A DNA stretch of 64,000 nt from Hybos culiciformis (lineage: Eukaryota; Arthropoda; Insecta; Diptera; Hybotidae), in the NCBI GenBank assembly GCA_964007475.1, contig OZ023273.1, forward strand, positions 3,395,038 to 3,459,037, given 5' to 3'. The translations under genes were made by a program, and so were the position numbers. Shown piece by piece: positions 16,001 to 28,000 of the stretch; position 1 is the first letter of the stretch; every line of letters begins with the position of its first letter. The notes under the pieces are model-generated. The model was not told where the DNA came from, did not search any database, and saw only the letters and a program-made list of their open reading frames with translations.

Positions 16001-19000
16001 AGTAAATTTTGTTGCGTTTTGGAATATATTTAAGATGTTTTTAATACAATACAAGCATTTTTGGAGTCGTGAGATAAATGGTTTACATCAAATCTTATTA
16101 AATTCTTTTGAGGCTTACACTTGAAAAAAAAATGTATTAAATAAAGATGAGTGTTTTGGCACATTGGAACTCTTCAGCTTGTTTATGCAATGAAGAAAGA
16201 TAAGATGTTTTAATATGCTTGACGATATAACATTAACCATTAAGAATTTAACAACAACAAAAAAATACATAAAATGCATAATAAAAGATATCCGAATAAA
16301 TGTCTTATATATATATTTGATAATTTGATGAAAATAACCATACAATATATTATGAACATTATTTAACTCGAATTTTCACTCATAAGAACTTTACAATTAT
16401 CTTGAAATAAATATCTTAATTAACCTTAATAATATCTTAATTTTTTTTTTTAAGGTTACTGTTGCAAAAACTTTAGATTATGAAAAAATTCAGCGCTATT
16501 ATTTAACAATAATTGCATCGGTAAGATAAAATTTATTTATTATAATCATAAAAAACTAAACATAATTCAAAACATAATATTATTTAATAAATATGTTTGT
16601 AAACAAGAATTATTTAATAATAATTACATTAAAAAAAACATATAATTTTTTTTTTTTCAATTTCATAAGAAAAAATTTATTATTTAATCTGTAAGTTTAA
16701 TAATCATAAATTTTTTTTAACTTAATTATTCCGGTATATTATAAGGTTTTAATGGAAGGAATTTTATTTTTTGCGAAATTAAAAATTTTCATGCAATAAA
16801 TTAATATTAAATAAAGATTTTTATTAACACAGGCGTCGGAGTGTATGTTTATTATAATTTCAATTCTTTTGAATTTACATATATTAAATTTTCATTAGGG
16901 AAAAAGTTTTTGTGATCCAAAAAAAAAATACCACAAAATCTCGCAGTAAAATGTGTTAATGTTAATTGACTTTATGATGATACCCTGCCTTAAAAATTTC
17001 CACTTTGCCATTATCCGGTATAAATTAAAAATTGCCAAAATATTAATGATTGACATGTATAGCAAATATTTTATTTTACATATTTTTTGAGATCATCAGA
17101 CCCAAACAGAAATTAAAGCTTATGCTTAGTAATAGAAATAGTGAAAGCTTTCTTCCCAAATGTATAAATAATAAGAATCTTCTACTCAAAACAGTAAGGA
17201 TTACAACTAACTATCTGCGTAAATTTATTTTACCCAAACTTATTAGATATATATTAAAAATTACTACAAATTCAGAAGATGTAAGATAAATTGTTATTTA
17301 ATATAAAATTTCACATTATGTAAAACAAATTATTATTATTATTATGTTTTTTTTTTGGGAAAAACTTGAAATAGAAATATTTATTATTTCTCAGATTATT
17401 TTTTTTTTTATTTGAATTCAATTTATAAATTACTTTGTATTTTTAATTTATTTCACAGTGGGAATTCAAATAAATTTATAATAAATCAAAAATTTTGAGT
17501 AAATTGCATATTATTTTCATAATTGCGTAAAAGCAAAAAAATAAATGTAAATTTGCACCAATTTATGTTGTTATATATATAAAAATTGTTTTTTTTTTCC
17601 TTATATTCTCTCTGTATTTCTGTATTTCTGTATTTATTTTAAGTTTTAATCTAATTCTCATCCATTCATTGCGAAAGATTTTTTTTTTTTTTTTTTTCAA
17701 AGATATAGTTTTACTAAAATATGCTTCTTAAATAAATTTATGTAACTACATATTAAAAAACAAAAAAAAAAACCAAGTTATGAAAATTTGCAAAAATAAA
17801 AGAATCCATGCGCTAATATTTATGATCCATGCTATTTTTCAGAAATTAAGAAAAAACAAATGTTATGTTGAGCATATTCTAAAAAAGAATTTTCTCTATA
17901 GTAATTAGAAAACTTCATATGTAATTAAAGGTAAAAAAAGAAAATTTAAGACTGAAGAATGGTTGCAAAATTTTTGGACTCAGTTTGTATATGTGCATGT
18001 TGTAATCGAAGTTTTTTTTTTACGACAAAATTCATCATAATGTTTTATAATGATGTTTAAAATAGTTATGTGTTACCTAGTTTCGGTAAATTAAATCATA
18101 AAATAATAAAATTTGTTTATGGTCTTGAAATTAACATACACGAGTGTGTAAAATGCAAAAAAAATATATTTAAATTTTCAGAAAAAAAATTTCAAACTAA
18201 ATTTCAAAGCTCGACCTAAATAAAAGAATTTGGTAGTAAAAAAAAAATTGCTTAGAAAGGAGGAAATAATGCTTTTATTTTTTAAAATTCTTTTATATGC
18301 TAAGCATAAATTTATAAGCAACCAACAAAAAATAATATTCACAGTTTGATCAAAAATGTTATGACTAATCTGTAATAAATCTTTTGAAATCGGTTGTTTT
18401 TTTTTTTTTTTTGTCGTACGAAAGCATCAATGAATTATTAATAAAAATTGATTATAATGGCTTCGTAATTCATCATTTTTGTAGGGAATTCTGTTTTAAT
18501 TTAACCAAATTATCCGCCTTTTTTGTTTATATTCTACTTTCAGTATAGTAATGCTTAAAATGAATTTTAACTAAGGCTTCTGTTGAAACGAAAGTGTTCG
18601 AAAGTTTCATTCATAACTTTCATTTCATTTCATTTGATCGCTTTCAAAAATGTTTGAAATTACTTTCATTCTAGAATGAAATAATCAATCAATATGAAAG
18701 AAACAAATGAAACTTTCGAACACTTTCGATCATTGTATGTTAATAGTAATTTTAAAATTTTAGTCAATTTTTAACAAAAAAATAAAATAAAAAAATAAAA
18801 CGCAGTCGAACAGAAAATAACAAAAAAAGTAAATACAACATATTTTCGTTACCGCTTATACACAATTTTTGTTTTTTTTTATGAAAACAAACAGGTAAAT
18901 GCTTGTTACAACTGCAAATTTTTTTCATTTCGATTTTATATAGCAAAATAAAAAAAAATTTTTTTTTTAGATTTAATACTCGAAACTAGTTTATTCGCGG

Positions 19001-22000
19001 AACGTTTGTCCGACTTTAGTTTAACAATATAACGTTTATATATACGTAACGTTTATATATACGAAAGAAAAATAAAAAAAAAAAAAAAAAATTAATACTA
19101 CGGAACCTTTTTTGTTTAAATGAATTTAATACGCTGTCCGAAAGATTTTTGGTTCCTATAATCGACATCTATCTATCCACTTACGAATTTTGATTTTGAT
19201 TATTGAAGTAAAGCGTTATTGTTGTTTAGCGAAAAAAATTTTGGACCTCTAAGCATTAAAATAAAGTTATCTTTGTCGCTTAAAACAAGTTAACGCTTGA
19301 CAGTCTTTTCGAAATTTTAATAAGTTCAATCATGTTGTGTTTTTATTTATAATAAGAAAATACAATAAAAATCCGTTGTATTATGTTTGAAATAGTACGA
19401 AAAAATGTTGTGTTATGTTGTGAATAATAAAAAAATGTTGTGTTATGTTTTTAATTTGATATTATTATTTTTTTGCTTATATTGAAAATATTCCTTCCAA
19501 CTAAAATTCGAAACTTTCGATTATTTCGAACAAAATAGAATGAAATAAATGAAAGTGATCGTTTCAAATGAAAGTACTTTCATTTAGAAATGAAACTTTC
19601 GATCAATACAAGTTTGAAAGTAATCACTGACCGAAAGTTGATCAAAAGAAGCCATAATTTTAACCCATAATTTTGGTATTGGCACTAAAAGATAGTGTTT
19701 TTAATAATTAAAAAAAGGGAAGAAATTATGACGGACAATTTTGTTTCACTATCATGAACATAGGTGCAATCCCAATTAATATTTTTTTTTATGTTCATCG
19801 CTCAGAATTTTCTTCAATTTTGAACAAAAATTCATGTAGGTTTTAATTATATATGACTTCGCCAAAAGATGTTAAAAAAAAAAATGTATTTTCTTTAATA
19901 GGTCAATATCTTTTTACTTTTTAGCATCTCTTGTGGTGAAGTATAAAGTGAAAGTATTTCTTCATGATTGGAAATTCATCAAAATTGAAAAAAAATAAAA
20001 AATGTAAGTTAAGTTAAGTACCGTCTTCAATAATATAATATCAATTCCATGTTTGTGCAAAATCAAAAATTTAAATTTTTTTTTTTTTTTACAAAATGAT
20101 AGTCGTGATAATTTTTTTTTTATATTTTATGCTTTTTCCGTGCTTTTATCTGATAGATGATTATGTTCAAAAAACTATTTATACATATATTATTGTGGTT
20201 AAGGATTCATAATTATTTTGTTCTTGAAATTCAATTCATGTATTTATTTTTTTCGTTAATCTGGGAAATTTTTTCACAATCATATGAATTTGATTTTTAT
20301 GTTAATAAACGGTAGAGTGAAAATTAAATAATTTAAGAGAAAATGATTGTATTTTGTTTTATTGGGAAGCTTAATATTTAATTTCTAGGATATTAACCTA
20401 AATACCTAAATACCATGTACAATTATTGTTAGTTTTGCAATAATTTAAACATATTTTCAGAGATCTTAAAGCAAATATAGGTTCGTTTCTGATCATTGTA
20501 ACCTATAAATTTCAATAATCCAAATGATTAAGAGGTTAATTACAACTATGATAAAAATCTAGAAATCTAGACTACCACAGATATTTAAACATCAGAATTG
20601 ATAAAGTAAAATATAAAATATGAGTCTTACCGGAATGAATTTGAGAACCTGTTACTGGCTCTGATATCTTTATACTGTTCATATATAGAATGAAACAAAA
20701 TATAATTTCTTGAAAATTATTTTAAATATTTAAAACCATTTCATAGCTGTGCGATTATTATTACTATTATTTTTTTTTTTTGCAAATTTTTCTACATTCC
20801 TTTTCGAATGGAATTAATGTTCATTTAATTTGAATTTGAAAGCTTGGCATTAAATAGATTCTACTATTTTAATTAATTGGACATTCTTTTTCAATGTAAA
20901 AATTTTAAATTTCTCAAATAAAAATTAATTTAATAAAATAAACAAACATAGCATGAAAGTTGCAAATTTAATTGGGAATTGAACCAATGGGGAATTATGC
21001 TTTTTTTTTTAACTCTATCCTTCAATATTGTAGACATTCTGGAAAAAATTATTTATATTGTCATTATTCCATGGACGCAACTATTTTTAAGTCAAACAAT
21101 TCTATTATTTGCGACAAAAACTTCTCAATCTCAGAATACCATAATGGTATTACATGTTGTATTTCTAAAGTTTAAAAATCAGTACTGGAATATAAATTTA
21201 GCTAAATTGAATGCAGGCCCGGTCCTAGCTGATTCGGCGCCCTGTGCCGATTTTGAAAATTGCGCCCATAAGCATAGTATAAGTCATTTTCACGTCACCA
21301 TTGAGGTAGACCAGGCCTGGGCAACCCAAAACATAAGCGAGCCAATTTTAAGAAATATCAAAAATTAAAGAGCCGCAAATTTTTGTAATAATTATAAATG
21401 TATATAAGAAAATCAATATATTTAATTTTTGATTTATATACCGTTTTAAAATATTAAAAATTAAATAAAACAATAATTTTGATTTATAATTATGAATTTT
21501 ATACATTGTTCAAAATATATAATTCTTCAAAATTAATTGTAATTTTAATGACCCTTAATTGATTTGTTCAATTCTCGTCAGTCATTGAAACTCGATGTTT
21601 ATTTTTACAAAATAATAAAAATTCTTTATTTGTAGTTTACAGTGGAAAAAAAATTCTTGATTTGTAATTTAGGGTGCAAGAAAATTCTTTATTTGTAGTT
21701 TAGAATGAAAAAAGTTTAGGCCGGGTGAAAAAAAAAATTTGTCAGAATTGTTCTTCGAGCCGAATGCAGTGTAAAAAAATGATTTCCGGAGCCGCATGAA
21801 TTTATGTTAAGAGCCGCAGTTTGAAGTATGAAGTAGACTATACTAAAGCGCTTTTTTTAACGAGGTATTCCCAGTAGGTCTAGTGCTAGTCCTCAAATAA
21901 ATATACAAACACTAGGTAGAAAAAGTCTGCGTACCGGCTCGTTTTCTTATTTTTTGTTCCACATGTTCCCAGTTTTTGATGTCATTTAAAAGGACTCTGT

Positions 22001-25000
22001 AAAAAATTTTTTTTTTATCAAAATTTAAATTTTGAGAAATATCAATTTTTCGAAAAGTCTGCGTACAGCCGGTTTTAATGCCGCGTCTCAAAAATTAACT
22101 AATAATGCCATTTGAAAGGCAATTGAATGTAGATAATTTTGCACCATATAATTTTATCCCTACGATAAGTGAAAGTGTCAAAAATCGCCTTTGAAAATCA
22201 TAAAAAGAAGCGGTTCTAACCTATTTTCCAGCAGTTCTAAGCTATTCCTATGACTTTCAAAGACAATTTTTGACACTTTCCCTTATCGTACAGATAAAAT
22301 TATATGGCGCAAAATTATCTACATTCAATTGCCTTTCAAATGAGATTGCTAGTTAATTTCTGAGACGCGGCATTGAAACAGGTTGTACTCAGACAGTTCA
22401 AAAAATTGATATTATTTCTCAAAATTTAAATTTTGAAAAAAAAAAAAATGTTTTTACAAAAAAACTTTTTTCATAGAGTACTTTTAAATTACATCAAAAA
22501 CTGGGAACATCTTGAACAAAAAATAAGAAACGAGCCCGTACGCAGACTTTTCTACCTAGTGTATACCAAAAAAAAATTTTTACATAAATACTATGTTGAT
22601 TTTATTCAATGCTGAATTCTCATTTGCACATTATACAATGTGCAATTTGATCACGGTATACAAAAAAAATTGTATACTGTGTTGATTTTTTTCTGGGTAG
22701 AGTTTTTTTGTGAACAGTAGCACAGTAGTCAATTTCGAATGGATTTGCATGTTCTTGACTACAAATCGATTGGCGCCCTATTCGTTAGGCGCCCTGTGCA
22801 AGTGCACATCATGCACATATAGCAGGACCGGCCCTGATTGAATGTCAATTTATTTTTATTTTATGCAATGAAAACTTATAATAGTTAGCAAACTGTAATT
22901 AAATATATTTTTTAATATGATTTGAGTTTATGTAACATAGACAATAATAATAAACCCCATTAGCTTTTGTTTGCCATGCTAAAGTCAATCATCAAACAAG
23001 AAATGCATTTATATTTATATTAGAATCGCATTATTAACCATTCCAAAAATTTCTAAATATAAATTGGGTACAATATTTCTGTAAGAAAAAAGATATACAT
23101 ACCTTTACCTATATACGACCTGTTAAATTATGCGTGGAAAAAATTAAAAAAGTAGACTCAAGTTTTATGAATTTTTTTTTAACTTTGGGAAAATATATAC
23201 TTATATCTTATATATATTTATTTTCTGTCTCTTAGAGAGAAAATTTTAAAATTATTGGGTACCAAAAAGTTCCAACATAGAAAAACATGAAATGTGAATG
23301 TAACTAATATTACGAAATCAGTTTGAAAAAAAAAGTAAACAGAATTAAAAAATAATTTTTGTTAAATTAAAAAAATATAAAAAAAAAAAATAAATAAATA
23401 AAAAACATTAACATGACTGCATCCTACATTCATTACCAATTACATGGTAACTGGTAAGCTCAGATTTTTTTTTTTTTTTTAATAATAAATACACATTGAA
23501 TTTCGCGGTAAATCTTATATGGATTTTTTTTTTTACTTTTAGGACAAAAAAAAATAGCTATAAATTTTAACGAAAAGTTATTTTTCTTTTTAATTAGACA
23601 ATGACAGTATGAAGTAATAAATTTTATTTTATTTAAAGTATAAAAATTTATTTCCTTTTAGTTTTCATTTTTATTATATAGAAAATTTTTGTTAAAAGAA
23701 AATTGAAAGCTGTTATATTAAATAGATTTTATTAGAAAAACATTTTACACTCATGTTGATGTCAAATTTAAAATTCGAAAATATATGACCTATTGTGTAC
23801 AAGAAGATTTAAGAATAAAACTAATTTAAAAAATGTTCTAACATTAACTGCAGTCTGCTACTAATATATAGAAATCCCATTATCACTTTATGTAAAATCT
23901 TCTGAAAAGATTTTTTTAAAAAAATATTTTGAATAAAAATATCATTAATAAAAATATCATTAATCTATTTTATTAGTTTAATTAAATGTCAAAAATACTT
24001 CAAGTTGATGAATTTTTACAGACGTCTTCAGGCACATATAAAAATATTCTGCACAAAAAAATATCATACCTGTCAAAATTGTTTTGGTATTCATTTTAAA
24101 AAAAAAATGTTCACTCAAAATTTGTATTTTTTTGACAATCAAGGAAAAAAAATTGTTCGGGAAAACCACTATAATGTTCTTGATTCTGTGAGATTCATGA
24201 CATTATGTTTCTAGTTTGACATCATGAAAATCATACCAAGTATAAACCTCTAAGTAACAAATATGTTCGAGATGAATAATCTGTTTTAAACCTAATTACG
24301 GAAAAAGATAGAGGTGTTATAAGGCTCCATGTAATAGCGCCGCCTGACATAGCGCCGCCCGAGAAACTGAAATAGTGCCGCGAAGGGGGGCGGCACTAAT
24401 TCAGTTGAAATTGAAATAGTGCCGCTAATTTATTTTTAATTGAACTTAAACTGAAATAGTGCCGCTACTCGTAAATCGCGGCGATATTTCAGTTTGGAAT
24501 TGGCGGCATTAATTCAGTTTCAACTGAAATTGTGCCGCCAATTCAGAAAACTGATATCGGAGGCGCTATTTCAGTTTTATATGAAAACACGATTGAGCGG
24601 CACTATTTCACTTGGAACTGAAATAGTGCCGCCAGCAAAAATCATGTTTGCGCGAAGCGAATGGGACCCGGCAGCAGTCACCCATTACGCACAACAGCTT
24701 TTCCATACATTTTGTACGGCCAAATTTCTCTTTCACCCGTTGTGACAAACACTACGGTACTTACTCTTTGGCCAATGATTGGCCCTTTTTTTGTGTTAGC
24801 AGTAGAGGGAGTGTCCCAGAACGCGAGAAAGGGGGGAGGGTGGGGGCTGCGGGCGGGCGGACTGGTGGTTGGTCAGTGGGATTTGCGGCCCGCCCGCAGC
24901 CCCCACCCTCCCCCCTTCACGCGTTCTGGGACACTCTCAATCATTGGCCAATTTTCGGATGAGATAAAATGGATTTAACTTATCCAAAATCGACCGATGA

Positions 25001-28000
25001 TTTAAGTACCGATGAGTTATTGCGCGGACCCGATTTGACCTATTTAATGTAGAAAAAGCATTTCGGGAAACGGTTTTTTTTTTTTTTCTTGGAGCGCGAA
25101 GCGAGTGGGAGGTGGTAGCAGTCACCCATTATGCACAACAGCTATAACAATTTTTTTTCACCCTTTATGGATCGTCCGACATTTTTGTAGCGATGCTAAT
25201 TCAAAAAATGTTGAATTAGTGCCGCCAATTCAGAAAAATGAAATCGGCGGCGCTATTTCAGTACGAAATTGGTGGCATTAATTCAGTTTCAACTGAAATA
25301 GTGCAGCCAATTTAGAAAACTGATATCGGCGGCGCTATTTCAGTTTTATATGATATCGAATTGATCGACACTATTTTAGTATTAGTTTAATGTCGAAAAT
25401 ACGGCGGCGCTATTTCAGTTTAACGGGCGGCACTATGTCGGGCGGCGCTATTTCCGGACACCGTGTTATAATTATAAATATTTGAAATATATTTAAGATG
25501 CATTTTTAATGAAATTATGTTAAAAATGTTGGAATGCAATAATTTATAATTAATAAATTTTTTTTTTAAACCAATCTAGTTTAAATTAATTTCTAATTAA
25601 CTTGATTGAAAATAAATTTAAAAAAAAAATTATGTAGATCACTACTTCATGAAGTAAATTATATTGCAGAGAAAAATCAATAAATTAAATAAAGAACTTC
25701 AGAAATTTTATTTTTAATTAATTTTATGATAAATTTACATTTAAAATGAAAAAAAAAAAATTGCTTATTTTATGATAATTTATTCAATTTCAAAATTAAT
25801 ACAATATTTTTTTTTTTATTTAAGGTACACATATAAATAATTCAATTTGAAATGAATAAATCATCATTTAGAAAAGTATATCAAATAAATAAAATTATAA
25901 ATGTTTAAATATCCACCTTAATTACATTTGATTGATTATGTCGCATTTATTTTTTATACACTTATATGGGCGATAAGGAAAAAAACATAAATTTTTATTG
26001 AAAATTGAAAGAAAACTAAGATTTTTTTTTTATTATACTCGTTATAAACATTATGTCAATAAAATATTTTAAAGTTGTTTGGTGCATTATTAACAAATTA
26101 ACTATTTTATTTTTATTAATTTTTATTGACTCAATTTTTAGTAGTAAAAAATTTTTATTTTTTTAGGGAGTTAAATTCTCCTACTTTTAAGCCTAAGTAT
26201 TTTATTTAATTAAGTAACTAAAATTACCCTACTTTTATCATATAATTCATAAGCAATCAAATTATTTATTTCTAATAATGTCACAAATCGACTTTGATGT
26301 TTAAGGTATGAGCTTTTTGATTAAAATGAAATATTTTAATTTTATTAAAATATTGAACACATTATTCATATAGAAAAAAGTATGAATTCTTTTGAATTTA
26401 TTTAATTTCAAAAGAACAATATTATAATTAAATGTGTTAAATCTATATTTAATAATAATAATTCATGCATTTGTTATAAATTATTTTAATTGCTTTGTCT
26501 TATCGTAATGTGTATATATAAATTTTAAAAATCTAGATTTATTTATTTGAAAATTATTTAAATCCAATTTACTCATAAATTCAAATATTCTCAATTATTA
26601 TTAAATATTCTAAATGACATTTATAATAAATTATATTCGACGGTTTTAATTAAATAGCCCATATAATTTAATTTTCCAAAGCGCAAAGCCGCAAAAAATA
26701 GAACTTCTATGCTAATTAGATCCTATACAGAATAATTTTAAATTTCAGTTTTAAGTTATTATGAGTTGAGTTATGAATGATTGGAAAATTTAAATAACAA
26801 TTTTATTTAAAAAAAATTAGATCTACTGCTAATTAAAGTCGATAAATTTACGATTCGGAACAACATATCTTCATTTTTATTTAGTCAGTTAGTTAGTCGA
26901 TTACTAACAATTAGGCGTAGGCGAACTACGTCGTATTTCACATGATACTATTACTGAACTCCAAACGAATTATATATTTATGTTTAAATTTTTACAAAAT
27001 AAATATAAAAAAAAATATATACACATTACTTATACAATTCATGCCCATTTAAATGTTTAAAATTTTCATAAATATCGTTCTATGAGTACAAAAATTCCAT
27101 TTTAGTCTCGTTATAAGCTTTGCATTATAAATTTACTTTTTCTGTTTTTTTTTTTATTTAAATCTCGATTTCAATTCAATAAAAGAAGTGAAAAATTATT
27201 CACTCTTTAAATATATTTTTATCTAAAAAGAAAATAAGAATATATAATGAGACCTGTTTAACATTATTTATCCAAATATAGAATCTTTTTTTAAAATCAA
27301 AAACCTGACAAAATAGACAAATTGTCATTCATTTTGTGATATTCTAGTGAAAAAAAAAAACCAAATGAAAAATAAAAAAAAAAAACTAAGAACTCTCCCG
27401 AAAATTCTCTAAAATATAAATAAGATGTGCTTTTATCTTGATTTATCGGTACGGTCTACTGAATTGAGACAATTGATTTAAAATAAATAAAATTAACATT
27501 TTATCAATTTCATAGAAGTTTTTTTCTTAACAGATTGAAAATGCAATTTATTTTTAAAATTATAATTTATATTTCAAATGATTTGATAAAAAAAAATCAA
27601 CGAAAATGGATAAATAATTTAAATATATTTATAAGAAAATTAATGCATTTAAATTATTTTATTAGTTTTATTCGATTCTCTTTTAAGATAAAATTGGTTA
27701 TTGAAATACTGAGATTGAATCTAAGTGACAAATTTAATAAAAATATAATACGCTTGAAGTTTTTGAAAGCATCCTTCACGGACTGCACAATGAAAATTTT
27801 CACATGAAAAAGTTTCCGACTTAAGTCTTTCGTTATTGCATAAATGAATTAAAACATTTTAAATTCAATTAAGAATATTTTGTTATTTTTTCAAAATCAG
27901 TAAAAAGCACATTCATTCCTTTTTATAAAATAAAAATAGTTCATTAGAGCCGTTGAAGAAATTCTGACTTTACCTTTAAAAAAATTAGAAGCAAAAACTT

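Noticed and set aside
18589..19630. GAAAGTTTC motifs as a heat-shock element array
   Set aside because: The GAA and TTC triplets do not keep the 2-base spacing of heat-shock elements; the motifs are explained by the inverted repeats of the transposon.
20972..21368. 67- and 129-codon ORFs
   Set aside because: They cross the left boundary and target duplication of the hAT-type element at 21206-21214, so they cannot be an ancestral gene. No recognisable domain.
24494..25125. Overlapping ORFs of 62-105 codons
   Set aside because: They translate the GC-rich inverted-repeat array of the transposable element, overlap each other in several frames and show no domain.
24323..25463. Repeated GCGGCACTATTTC units as a CRISPR array
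   Set aside because: Units occur in both orientations at irregular spacing, with inverted ends and a target duplication, in a eukaryotic intron.
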